Shown piece by piece: positions 1 to 7,153 of a DNA stretch of 25,671 nt. Made by a program: the position numbers and the translations under genes. This DNA comes from UBA1081 sp045535305 (GTDB taxonomy: Bacteria > Bacillota > Clostridia > Oscillospirales > Acutalibacteraceae): assembly GCA_045535305.1 (NCBI GenBank), contig JAZSLJ010000047.1, forward strand, positions 1 through 25,671, in the 5' to 3' direction. Under the pieces are notes generated by a model. The model was not told where the DNA came from and searched no databases. It worked only from the letters and a program-made list of their open reading frames with translations. Numbering within the stretch: position 1 is the stretch's first letter; each line of letters opens with the position of its first letter.

Positions 1-125
1 CGGCTTACCAAACCACTGGCGATACGTTATAATTACGTACGGCGGGATTCGAACCCGCGTAAAGGGTGGATTAAAAGTCCACAAGAGGATTTGAACCTCA
101 TCGACCATGAGTTTTACAGACTCTC
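1..125 (-). other. Row of tRNA-like fragments (Tyr-like, Lys-like, Gln-like), probably eroded
   Basis: Read on the minus strand, three tRNA-like pieces lie end to end. The first has an anticodon-arm look-alike with GTA (Tyr) around 110-122, then a T-arm-like hairpin GAGG-TTCAAAT-CCTC (85-99). Two bases on comes a perfect 5-bp arm around CTTTTAA (anticodon TTT, Lys; 66-82), then a perfect T arm GCGGG-TTCGAAT-CCCGC (42-58). Near the window edge TATCGCCAGTGG resembles the 5' part of a Gln-type tRNA (about 10-27). No piece has a matching 7-bp acceptor stem, and the Lys-like piece has no room for a D arm. Neither the Tyr- nor the Lys-like piece is followed by CCA, whereas all six intact tRNAs in this window encode CCA. 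I read them as remnants of a tRNA array. Unusual or split tRNAs cannot be excluded by eye. Confidence 0.45.
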
Positions 126-252
126 TCGATTGCCAAGCGCAAAGTCCTTCAGGCATACACTTTGGAAAATCCTCGTGCACCGAAGTGAGTTCAGACACTA
201 TCCGAAGCAACTTTACAACCATATTCTACCAATCAAAAACTGTTTTTTCACG

Positions 253-293
253 GAAAAAAAGTTGCGAACTTGACGAAAATCAAGCTCACAACT
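253..293 (-). terminator. Rho-independent terminator of the WYL operon
   Basis: On the minus strand a stem of about 14 bp (AGTTG.GAGCTTGA against TCAAGTTC.CAACT, with G-U pairs, loop TTTTCG) is followed directly by seven Ts. The stop codon of the upstream WYL gene (286-288) lies inside the stem, so the end of translation and the terminator overlap. Confidence 0.85.
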
Positions 294-1203
294 CTTTATT
301 TTGAATATTTTTTTGTCTTTTCAGGCGGTCTATGATAAGATTTCTGAAATTCTGCGGTTCGGTTACTTCAACAAAAGGCCCGAATGATAAAACTCTGATA
401 ACGAGTTCTGTTTCGTCAGAAGAGTCATAGAAAATCTTTATACGGTATCTTTCATCACTGATTTTTTCAGCCTCTTTTTTAAAGTGTGCAAAATGAAGCA
501 TTACTCTTTCAAGAGCATTTCTGTGGTCGAGAAGCTCCAAAGTTATGTGTTCTGTACTTTCAAGCACCTCTCGTGTGTTATCGGCAAAAGCATCACCGAT
601 AATGGTTACACTTTCTATTCCGTCAACCCTTAACATCGGTCCGTTTCTGCAGGAACGGATAAGAACTCTGAACTTGTCATCTTTTTCGGAATACTCCATT
701 TTGTATGGGTCGCCTACAAAAATACGGAAAGTTCCCTTTGCACCGTGATAACCGATTTTAGCTTTCTTTTTGTTCCTCATCGCAAACATGAGTGTTCTGA
801 AAACATTTATATAATTTTCATTTTCAAAATCATCGCCATCGTTATACTTGTCAAAAACAGAATAGTCACCAGGTGTAAAAAGAGGTTCCACTCCGTCAAG
901 AAAGCTGAAATCCGCATCAAAAAGCTTCACTCTCGGGTCAAGGCTTATTGCTTTCAGCCACCGTTTTTGTAAGTCGGTTAAAGGCATAGACGGTTCATTT
1001 TTAATATGTGTGGATAAATCTCTTTTCAGCAGTTGCCACTTTTCGTCTTTGAGTGATGGTATCACCGTAAGAAAGCTTTCTGAAAAGGCTTTTTCAGTAA
1101 CGATTTTCTGCATTCCTTTTTCTGTAAGCTCACCGTTCACAGCCTGACGGAGAATTTCTGCAACAGCATTATAGTAACAGCCGTAAATCTCGTGAAAGAG
1201 CAT
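286..1203 (-). CDS. WYL-domain protein, second gene of a tandem WYL pair
   Basis: 305 residues. The middle and C-terminal parts match the WYL ligand-sensing fold plus its C-terminal extension: a basic stretch NKKKAKIGYHG (about 145-155), FRVLIRSCRNGPMLRVDGI, and near the end a segment running YRIKIFY to FGPFVEV. The N-terminal ~100 residues are helical and lack an obvious winged helix. WYL proteins are usually transcription factors that sense nucleic acid or nucleotide ligands; this one may act with its neighbour rather than bind DNA alone. The ATG overlaps the stop codon of the upstream WYL gene by one base (TAATG), so the two are probably translationally coupled. No regulated gene can be named from the context. 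The family call is fairly firm; the ligand and targets are unknown. Confidence 0.75.
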   Translation of the reverse strand: MLFHEIYGCYYNAVAEILRQAVNGELTEKGMQKIVTEKAFSESFLTVIPSLKDEKWQLLKRDLSTHIKNEPSMPLTDLQKRWLKAISLDPRVKLFDADFSFLDGVEPLFTPGDYSVFDKYNDGDDFENENYINVFRTLMFAMRNKKKAKIGYHGAKGTFRIFVGDPYKMEYSEKDDKFRVLIRSCRNGPMLRVDGIESVTIIGDAFADNTREVLESTEHITLELLDHRNALERVMLHFAHFKKEAEKISDERYRIKIFYDSSDETELVIRVLSFGPFVEVTEPQNFRNLIIDRLKRQKNIQNKEL

Positions 1204-2441
1204 TATTCCTCACCTCCCAAGCCATAAAGACGGTACATATCCTGCAAGTCCATATTGAATCGGTTTTCGTAAAGCTTATTGGAATACTCTATGTTTTCAA
1301 TTCTGCCTATAAAGGTACGAATCCAGGGATTAAGCTCACTTGAGTCATAAACATCAGCAGAGAAACGGCAAGTTCTTTCATCAATTCTCTCTACTGTACC
1401 ACATCTCTTTTCTCTTAAAAGTCTGCGATAAATATATTCTTCATCCTTGCCTATATGTACAGTAAATTCAATATGTTCAAGAGGCCGTCTTTCATCACAG
1501 ACAACACCCCACATGTTTTTCTGCATTAAAGAAAACTTTTCTCTTTTTTCGTCAAAGGCATTGTAAACCTCACCAATGGATATATCACTGAGGTAGTCAA
1601 GACGGTAAACTTTGTAATACTTATAAGTTGTTGAATACGAGGCAAGATATCGTCTGCCGTTCTGTACACTTATAAGCACCTTCAACGGCACTATTTCTTC
1701 TATGCGGTCATTTTGTGTACGGCGTGAGGTGTTTGTTACGGTGAGTGTCTTTTTCTGTGAAATCGCATCGAAAACCTTATAAAGAATCTCACTTTCAAGA
1801 GCGTGGGTTATGTAATGATGCTTGAAGGAAAAGTAATCATCACCCGAAAATAATTTATCAAGCAAGAAACTGCCGACTACACCGCAAAGCCCTGCTTCGC
1901 TGAAAAAGGATATAACATCACGCAGTTCAGATATGTCGGCATCTAAACATCTTGAATATAAAACCTTCTTACCTTCCTTGCGACATTGTACAAGTCCAAG
2001 TTCAAAATATTCCTTAAGCTTTTTGCGGACAGTTGACTCATCGAATACCATAGGCTCGCTGAAGCAGGAAAGGTATTCGCTGTCGATTTTATCTGTTATC
2101 TCTGAAAGTGACAAGGCAATTTTAGGTGAATGCAAAATATCAAACAGAATAAAATGCAGGGTTATATCACCGTCGGTAAAGCTTTTTGATTTGAGTACAC
2201 TGTAAAGAGGATTATGTGAAACCGAACGGCTGTCTATTGAAAGAAAAACATTCTTACCCTTTTCACTCTGACGAAAACCCATATATTCACCGAGATAGCT
2301 TTCTATTCGGCGGCGCTCGTTATCATAAGAACGGGCACTCTTTTTGTCGTATTCATCTCTGCTTTTAAAGCCGTAAACATAAAACTCTCTCATATAGTCA
2401 CGGATTCGCTCAAAGTTTTTGATAAGCTCTGTGTATGCCAT
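1203..2441 (-). CDS. WYL-domain transcriptional regulator, first gene of a tandem WYL pair
   Basis: 412 residues from the ATG at 2441. AGGAGG lies 8 bases before this ATG and overlaps the possible upstream GTG at 2450, which rules the latter out. An N-terminal helical region and a winged-helix-like segment (about residues 95-160, containing DESTVRKKLKEYFELGLVQ) precede the WYL core, where VQNGRRYLASYS is followed by YKYYKVYRLDYLSDI. A C-terminal WCX-like domain contains ELNPWIRTFIGRI. This architecture is typical of WYL regulators that bind DNA through the N-terminal HTH and a ligand through the WYL pocket. It is followed, with a one-base overlap, by a second, shorter WYL protein. Such pairs are known near defence loci in Clostridia, but no cas, BREX or toxin gene is visible here. 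Confidence 0.8.
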   Translation of the reverse strand: MAYTELIKNFERIRDYMREFYVYGFKSRDEYDKKSARSYDNERRRIESYLGEYMGFRQSEKGKNVFLSIDSRSVSHNPLYSVLKSKSFTDGDITLHFILFDILHSPKIALSLSEITDKIDSEYLSCFSEPMVFDESTVRKKLKEYFELGLVQCRKEGKKVLYSRCLDADISELRDVISFFSEAGLCGVVGSFLLDKLFSGDDYFSFKHHYITHALESEILYKVFDAISQKKTLTVTNTSRRTQNDRIEEIVPLKVLISVQNGRRYLASYSTTYKYYKVYRLDYLSDISIGEVYNAFDEKREKFSLMQKNMWGVVCDERRPLEHIEFTVHIGKDEEYIYRRLLREKRCGTVERIDERTCRFSADVYDSSELNPWIRTFIGRIENIEYSNKLYENRFNMDLQDMYRLYGLGGEE

Positions 2442-2466
2442 TGGTTTCACCTCCTTTGTTGTGTTT

Positions 2467-2494
2467 ATTATATCATAATTTGGAAATTGTTCAA
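2467..2494 (-). promoter_or_regulatory. Sigma-A-type promoter of the WYL operon
   Basis: On the minus strand TTGAAC (2489-2494), a 16-base spacer and TATAAT (2467-2472), with TG one base before the -10 (extended -10). It lies 25 bases upstream of the chosen ATG. The remaining AT-rich stretch 2495-2690 shows only a direct repeat GTATCAG (two copies near 2624-2650) and probably contains the left end of the insertion sequence. Confidence 0.75.
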
Positions 2495-2689
2495 TATTAT
2501 GAGATAAAGTATTTTGAGTCTGATTTTGTCACTATGCAAATCCCTTTATATTATAATTATAAAATTATCATATTTTTTCATAGCAAATAAAAATTTGTGC
2601 CTAAAATATGCAAAACTAATCGTATCAGAGTTAGTATAGCTGTATCAGTGTGTTCACTTTTTTCAAAAAATGTAGTATTATAAGGTCTA

Positions 2690-3880
2690 AAAATTTTAAG
2701 GAGACTTAATAATGCGTAAAAACTACTCAAAAGAAGATAAGCAAAAAATCATTAATCTGTGTTCCGACGGTGTATCAGTTACTGAAATATCAAAAGAATA
2801 CGGACTTGCCCGAAGCACAATATACGCCTGGATAAAAGAATACAATAAAAAATCCAGACGAAAAAAGCCAATTAATATGCACGAAGTACTTCTCCTCAGA
2901 CAAAAGTGCGAACAGCAGAATTTAATGATTGAAATACTGCAATCTGCATCCTGTACAATTGATGCACCTCAGAAAGAGCGGTACGAAGCAATCAAAAAAC
3001 TGTCCGGAAAATATAGCACTGCCCTGCTCTGCAAAGCTTTGAATGTTCCGAAAGGCAGTTATTATAACTACATACTCAGAAATAAAAACGAAAATACAGA
3101 AGCGGCACGTCGACGTGCTGAAGTTACACCCATAATTGAAAAGATATTCAACGACAGTAAGCAGATTTTTGGTGCTTGGAAAATACATGCAATATTACAA
3201 GGCATGGGTTATCACATAAGTCCGAATACTGTCGCAGCTATTATGCACGAAAATGGTTGGTTCTCTATACGAGGCGGTGCCAAGAAGCATTACCTTCAGC
3301 TTCAAGAAAAGAAACGGAACATATTAAATCAACAATTCACAGTAAGCAAACCAAATGAGGTTTGGGTCGGTGATGTTACACAGTTTCTGTATAACGATCG
3401 AAAATATTTTATATGTGTGATTCTTGACTTGTTTGCGAGGAAGGTTGTTGGATACAGAATCTCACCATCAAACAGCACACAACTGACCAAAGGAACATTC
3501 AGAGCTGCATATGAAAGCAGGAAACCTACTAATCTGTTATTTCATAGTGATCAGGGGTGTAATTACACATCTAAAGCATATGTTTCTTATCTGAAGCAGT
3601 TGGGTGTCACTCAATCGTTTTCAAGAGCATATACACCATATGACAACTCAGTAATAGAGTCATTTTTCAAATCCTTAAAAACTGAAAGGCTATATCGCAC
3701 AGATTTCCGTTCAGAACGTGAATTTAAAGAAGCTGTAAAAGATTATATTTATGACTACAATACCTCTCGACCTCATTCGAAGTTAAGATACAAAACACCC
3801 GATGAATATGAAACCGCTTACTTCGAAAAATTTGAAAATCCACATAAAAGTTAATCAATCAAACAACATAGGTTCAGATT
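2690..3880 (+). mobile_element. IS3-family insertion sequence, ends not resolved
   Basis: The element is identified from its transposase. I could not find a convincing pair of terminal inverted repeats or a target duplication, so the limits given are only the coding region plus close flanks. TGTTCAC at about 2652 and CGAACA or AACAACA on the right are weak end candidates. The IS sits between the WYL operon promoter and the terminators of the tRNA operon. Confidence 0.55.
2712..3854 (+). CDS. IS3-family transposase, single uninterrupted ORF
   Basis: 380 residues. The N-terminal ~55 residues form a helix-turn-helix of the Tnp_1/Hfq-like type (KQKIINLCSDGVSVTEIS, then GLARSTIYAWIKEY). A HTH_21-like region follows (about 125-185), then an rve/DDE integrase core. 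The catalytic residues are in place: D221 in WVGDVTQF, D280 in HSDQG and E316 in NSVIESFFKSLKTE, giving the DD(35)E spacing of the IS3 family. Most IS3 members make this protein from orfA and orfB by programmed -1 frameshifting; here both parts are in one frame. AAGGAG precedes the ATG by 8-9 bases. With the triad intact the protein is probably active. Confidence 0.92.
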   Translation: MRKNYSKEDKQKIINLCSDGVSVTEISKEYGLARSTIYAWIKEYNKKSRRKKPINMHEVLLLRQKCEQQNLMIEILQSASCTIDAPQKERYEAIKKLSGKYSTALLCKALNVPKGSYYNYILRNKNENTEAARRRAEVTPIIEKIFNDSKQIFGAWKIHAILQGMGYHISPNTVAAIMHENGWFSIRGGAKKHYLQLQEKKRNILNQQFTVSKPNEVWVGDVTQFLYNDRKYFICVILDLFARKVVGYRISPSNSTQLTKGTFRAAYESRKPTNLLFHSDQGCNYTSKAYVSYLKQLGVTQSFSRAYTPYDNSVIESFFKSLKTERLYRTDFRSEREFKEAVKDYIYDYNTSRPHSKLRYKTPDEYETAYFEKFENPHKS

Positions 3881-3945
3881 GCTGATGTTTATTTTACTTT
3901 TTAGCTGGAAATTTGAATTATTGAGATTTAGAAATAGTATTGGAT

Positions 3946-3973
3946 AAAACAAAAATAGTAGCTTGAAGCCACT
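3946..3973 (-). terminator. Distal terminator-like hairpin below the tRNA operon
   Basis: On the minus strand AGTGGC-TTCAA-GCTACT (one G-U pair) is followed by ATTTTTGTTTT. It is the last of three minus-strand terminator-like structures below the tRNA-Cys gene. It matches the one at 4090-4117 in design and in its position relative to a shared repeat. Confidence 0.55.
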
Positions 3974-4002
3974 AAAATACTGAGATAATATATATAATTT
4001 TT

Positions 4003-4173
4003 ATCGAACACTTGAGGTTCAGATTAGATGAGATTTTTAATTTTCGATTCGCATTTTAAAAAGTTTCGATTTTGGTGTAGTATTTATGAAAATAAAAAAA
4101 GCAGCCCTAAAGCCGCTTAAAATCTATGTTTATAGAAAAGAAAAAACCCTCTATCGAACACTTAAGGTTCAGA
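4003..4173 (-). repeat. 21-bp direct repeat (two copies) in the tRNA operon 3' region
   Basis: ATCGAACACTTGAGGTTCAG (4003-4022) and ATCGAACACTTAAGGTTCAG (4153-4172) differ at one base, and both continue with A. Each lies 30-36 bases from a terminator-like hairpin of similar design (3957-3973 and 4100-4117), so the whole unit appears duplicated. A partial third match, AGGTTCAGATT, occurs at 3870-3880 just beyond the transposase gene. Confidence 0.7.
4090..4117 (-). terminator. Second terminator-like hairpin below the tRNA operon
   Basis: On the minus strand AGCGGC-TTTAGG-GCTGCT (one G-U pair) is followed by TTTTTTTATTTT. It lies 30 bases beyond the primary terminator of the tRNA operon and would act as a back-up. 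Confidence 0.65.
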
Positions 4174-4181
4174 ATGGAGGG
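4136..4181 (-). terminator. Primary terminator of the tRNA operon
   Basis: On the minus strand CCCTCCAT pairs with ATAGAGGG (8 bp, one G-U). The enclosed loop holds GAAC/GTTC and one copy of the local 21-bp repeat, and TTTTTTCTTTT follows. It begins 11 bases after the encoded CCA of tRNA-Cys. Confidence 0.85.
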
Positions 4182-4191
4182 ATAATTCACA

Positions 4192-4266
4192 TGGAGGCGC
4201 CACCCAGATTTGAACTGGGGAATCGGAGTTTTGCAGACTCGTGCCTTACCACTTGGCTATAGCGCC
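4192..4266 (-). tRNA. tRNA-Cys (GCA)
   Basis: Acceptor stem GGCGCTA/TGGCGCC, anticodon arm GAGT-CTGCAAA-ACTC (anticodon GCA), T arm CCCAG-TTCAAAT-CTGGG, discriminator T as expected for tRNA-Cys, and an encoded CCA. Last gene of the five-tRNA operon. Confidence 0.96.
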
Positions 4267-4285
4267 ATATTAAATTATAAAAAAA

Positions 4286-4361
4286 TGGAGCGGATGACGA
4301 GGCTCGAACTCGCTACCTCCACCTTGGCAAGGTGGCGCTCTACCAGATGAGCTACATCCGC
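4286..4361 (-). tRNA. tRNA-Gly (GCC)
   Basis: Acceptor stem GCGGATG/CATCCGC, anticodon arm CCACC-TTGCCAA-GGTGG (anticodon GCC), discriminator T and encoded CCA. Fourth gene of the operon. Confidence 0.97.
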
Positions 4362-4365
4362 AAAT

Positions 4366-4441
<76 letters not shown>

Positions 4442-4459
4442 ATACCGCAACAAAAAAAG

Positions 4460-4536
4460 TGGCGACCCGGAACGGGCTCGAACCGTCGACCTCTAGCGTG
4501 ACAGGCTAGCGTTCTAACCAGCTGAACTACCGGGCC
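4460..4536 (-). tRNA. tRNA-Asp (GTC)
   Basis: Acceptor stem GGCCCGG/CCGGGTC (one G-U), anticodon arm CTAGC-CTGTCAC-GCTAG (anticodon GTC), discriminator G and encoded CCA. Second gene of the operon. Confidence 0.97.
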
Positions 4537-4542
4537 ACCTCA

Positions 4543-4618
4543 TGGTGGGAACAACAGGGCTCGAACCTGTGACCCCCTGCTTGTAAGGCAGATGCTCTCC
4601 CAGCTGAGCTATGCTCCC
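4543..4618 (-). tRNA. tRNA-Val (TAC)
   Basis: Acceptor stem GGGAGCA/TGTTCCC (one G-U), anticodon loop CTTACAA (anticodon TAC), discriminator A and encoded CCA. First gene of the operon, about 20 bases below the promoter -10. Confidence 0.97.
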
Positions 4619-4637
4619 ATTTCCTTGCGGCTTAAAC

Positions 4638-4666
4638 AATATAACAAATATCAACTCAAAAGTCAA
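4638..4666 (-). promoter_or_regulatory. Sigma-A promoter of the tRNA operon
   Basis: On the minus strand TTGACT (4661-4666), a 17-base spacer and TATATT (4638-4643). An A/T-rich tract (runs of A on the minus strand, 4668-4710) lies directly upstream like an UP element, fitting a strong stable-RNA promoter. Confidence 0.88.
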
Positions 4667-4743
4667 GTGTTTTTTTTAATTTTTTTAATTTTTTTTCAAA
4701 TCTTTTTTGCTGATACCCGAATTTCCTTTATTTATAGCCGTTT

Positions 4744-5637
4744 TCAAGGATTACATTTTTTAAAAAATTCGCAGAATTTATCTATTGCGTCCTTTCCTGC
4801 TCCGCTTTCGGGGTAAATTACGCTGAAAACATGGTCAAGTTTTTTGCCCTCGAACTCATCATAATCAAGCAGCTTTGCAACAACGCCCGTTTTTCTTATA
4901 TCCTCTGCCGCTCTCAATGTCTGAGAATGGGCAAGAAAATCGCCGCTGCTTGTTATAAGCATCGTAGGGGGCAGTTCACTCATAGGCAGAATCGAATCAA
5001 GATTCATAAACATATGGGTATCCTTGCGTTTATAATTGTCGCCCCACATTCTTCTGCAATAAACGCCCATTACGCCGTCGTCCATATAAGCAACGGGAGA
5101 AATAAGCGTAAGTGCCGTAAGTTTCATTTCGTAATCGGGAATACCGAAAACCATTCTCAGTTCGGGGCTTGACATAAGCACTGCGGAATATGCGGCAAGC
5201 TGACCGCCTGCGGAATCACCTACAAGCATTATATGCTCCATATCGCAGGGATATGCATCAGCATTTTCACTTATCCATTTTAAAGCAAAGGCCACGTCCT
5301 GCAGCTGCTCGTTAACGGTAACGTCGTCATACAGTCTGTAACTCATATTGAACACGGCAAAGCCCCTTTTTGCCATATGCATACAAAAATATTTATTAAG
5401 CTCCTTATCGCCGTACACCCAACCGCCGCCGTGAACGTCAATTATTACGGGCAGTTTGCCTGTTGTACCCTCGGGATAATACAAATCAAGCAGATGATAT
5501 TTGTTGCCGTCATCAATATAAGGAATATCGTTTATCTCGGTAACACCCTCGGGCTTGGACTGTGTTGCAAGCCTTTTGTTGTCCTCAATTTCGGTATTTT
5601 TCCAGAATTTTTTAACCGCTCTTGCAAAGAGTTCCAT
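4744..5637 (-). CDS. Alpha/beta hydrolase of the HSL (acetyl-esterase/lipase) type
   Basis: 297 residues from the ATG at 5637, which has AAAGGTG about 10 bases before it; the longer upstream frame has no ribosome site. HGGGW at 69-73 is the HSL-family oxyanion motif. The nucleophile is Ser142 in GDSAGG, the acid is probably Asp233 in TSSGDFL, and the base is His269 in LDHVF. No signal peptide is seen, so it is probably a cytoplasmic carboxylester hydrolase acting on short acyl or deacetylation substrates. It is transcribed away from trkA, with divergent promoters about 12 bases apart. Substrate unknown. Confidence 0.88.
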   Translation of the reverse strand: MELFARAVKKFWKNTEIEDNKRLATQSKPEGVTEINDIPYIDDGNKYHLLDLYYPEGTTGKLPVIIDVHGGGWVYGDKELNKYFCMHMAKRGFAVFNMSYRLYDDVTVNEQLQDVAFALKWISENADAYPCDMEHIMLVGDSAGGQLAAYSAVLMSSPELRMVFGIPDYEMKLTALTLISPVAYMDDGVMGVYCRRMWGDNYKRKDTHMFMNLDSILPMSELPPTMLITSSGDFLAHSQTLRAAEDIRKTGVVAKLLDYDEFEGKKLDHVFSVIYPESGAGKDAIDKFCEFFKKCNP

Positions 5638-5668
5638 ATTTACAGCACCTTTCATAGAGTATACTGTG

Positions 5669-5697
5669 ATTGTATCAAAAAATAATATTAAAAACAA
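5669..5697 (-). promoter_or_regulatory. Promoter of the esterase gene
   Basis: On the minus strand TTGTTT (5692-5697), a 17-base spacer and TACAAT (5669-5674) with an extended -10 TG. It lies back to back with the trkA promoter. Confidence 0.65.
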
Positions 5698-5709
5698 GCA
5701 CAAAAATTA

Positions 5710-5738
5710 TTGAAAATACAAAATCAATGTGCTAATAT
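5710..5738 (+). promoter_or_regulatory. Promoter of trkAH
   Basis: TTGAAA (5710-5715), a 17-base spacer ending TGTGC, and TAATAT (5733-5738). Only about 40 bases of leader remain before the trkA start, too short for a c-di-AMP (ydaO) riboswitch. Confidence 0.7.
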
Positions 5739-5780
5739 ACACCTGTAATCATATATTACTTTATATAATGGAGAAATGAT

Positions 5781-7136
5781 ATGCGTATTGTAATTGTAGG
5801 CGACGGTAAAGTAGGCGCAACACTTGTTGAGCTTCTTTCTCAGGAAGATCACGATATAGTTGTAATCGACCGTAACGCAAAGCTCATAGAACAGCTTGTA
5901 AACACCTATGACGTTATGGGTATATGCGGCAACGGCGCAAACTATGAAGTGCAAGCGGAGGCAGGCGTTGACGAAGCGAACCTGTTTATTGCCGCAACCT
6001 CATCGGACGAGCTTAACATATTAAGCTGTCTTGTGGCAAAAAAAATAGGTGCTGAGCATACCGTTGCAAGAGTAAGAAACCCTGATTATCTCAAGCAGAT
6101 GCACTTTTTCAAGGAAGAATTGGGTCTTAATCTGGTTGTAAATCCCGAATTGGACGCCGCCAACGAAATTGCAAAGGTGCTTCGTTTCCCCAGCGCAATC
6201 AACATTGAAACCTTTTCAAGAGGCAACGTTGACCTTGCGGAAATAAAAATTACCGAAAACAATCCTCTTTGCGAAACTGCCGTTGCGGATATCCCCCGAA
6301 TTTACAACGGCAAGGTGCTTTTCTGCGCAATACAAAGAGGAACAAACGTATATATTCCCCGCGGTGATTTCGTCATCAAAAGCGGCGATAAAATCCATAT
6401 AACAGGTGCTCGCGGCGACATTATCAAGTTTATGAAAAAGCTTGGCATATACAAGCACCGCACAAAGAACATTATGATTATCGGCGGCGGCAAAATGGGC
6501 TACTATCTTGCACGTCAGCTTTGCGAAAGCGGCGGATACAACGTAAAAATCATTGAAATTGACCCTGACCGATGCAAGCATCTGAGCGAGGTACTCAGAG
6601 ATGCAACAATCATCAATGCAGACGGAACGGACAGAGCCGTACTTTACGAGCAGGGGCTTGAAAATCAGGATGCATTCGTAGCCCTTACCACCATTGACGA
6701 GGAAAACATCATCTCATCAATGTACGCATCATCCTTAGGCATAAGCAAAACCGTTGCAAAGGTCAACAGAGTTTCATATCAGGTGCTTGAAAGCATCGGT
6801 ATGGACAGTGCGTTCTCATCAAAGGCTATTGCGGCAAACAGAATTATCGCATACGCAAGAGCGTTGGAAAATTCGGGCGAATCAAGCGTCCAGACATTGT
6901 ACAAGCTTGTAGGCGGTCAGGTTGAAGCTCTTGAATTCAAAATAACGGCAGATTTTCAGGGAATTGATATTCCGCTTAAAAATCTCAACATTCACAAAGA
7001 CGTGCTTATTGCAAGCATCATAAGGCAGGGTAAGGTTATATTCCCCGACGGTAATGACCATATCGAACTGGGCGATAACGTTATCCTTGTGGCAAAAAGT
7101 AAGCAGTTAAGAAGCATAAACCAGATTTTTGAATAA
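5781..7136 (+). CDS. trkA: TrkA, cytoplasmic NAD-binding regulator of potassium uptake
   Basis: 451 residues, the usual length of a two-lobed TrkA. The first RCK_N domain has the dinucleotide fold motif GDGKVG (7-12) with the acidic end of strand 2 in VIDRN, followed by a TrkA_C domain. The second RCK_N starts near residue 229 (IIGGGKMG), with a second TrkA_C at the end. As in the family, it should form the ring that binds ATP/NADH (or c-di-AMP through RCK_C) and gates TrkH at the inner face of the membrane. GGAG lies 7-8 bases before the ATG. trkH follows after 17 bases, so they form one operon. Confidence 0.95.
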   Translation: MRIVIVGDGKVGATLVELLSQEDHDIVVIDRNAKLIEQLVNTYDVMGICGNGANYEVQAEAGVDEANLFIAATSSDELNILSCLVAKKIGAEHTVARVRNPDYLKQMHFFKEELGLNLVVNPELDAANEIAKVLRFPSAINIETFSRGNVDLAEIKITENNPLCETAVADIPRIYNGKVLFCAIQRGTNVYIPRGDFVIKSGDKIHITGARGDIIKFMKKLGIYKHRTKNIMIIGGGKMGYYLARQLCESGGYNVKIIEIDPDRCKHLSEVLRDATIINADGTDRAVLYEQGLENQDAFVALTTIDEENIISSMYASSLGISKTVAKVNRVSYQVLESIGMDSAFSSKAIAANRIIAYARALENSGESSVQTLYKLVGGQVEALEFKITADFQGIDIPLKNLNIHKDVLIASIIRQGKVIFPDGNDHIELGDNVILVAKSKQLRSINQIFE

Positions 7137-7153
7137 GGTGTAGTTTTTTTGTT

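Noticed and set aside
286..2441. WYL accessory proteins of a Cas13d (type VI-D) locus
   Set aside because: No cas13d-like frame or repeat array in the window; WYL pairs occur in many other settings.
2640..4030. Terminal inverted repeats of the IS3 element (TGTTCAC at about 2652 with CGAACA at 4005 or AACAACA at 3863)
   Set aside because: Matches are short, no 3-4 bp target duplication fits, and the CGAACA copies belong to the tRNA operon repeat module.
4831..5172. 113-codon plus-strand frame opposite the esterase gene
   Set aside because: Antisense shadow of a gene with a full catalytic triad; the protein shows no recognisable pattern.
5704..5780. c-di-AMP (ydaO) riboswitch ahead of trkA
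   Set aside because: Only about 40 bases lie between the predicted start of transcription and trkA, too short for this riboswitch class.
6216..6581. 121-codon minus-strand frame within trkA
   Set aside because: Lies wholly antisense to a well-supported gene, has no ribosome site and a composition typical of a shadow frame.
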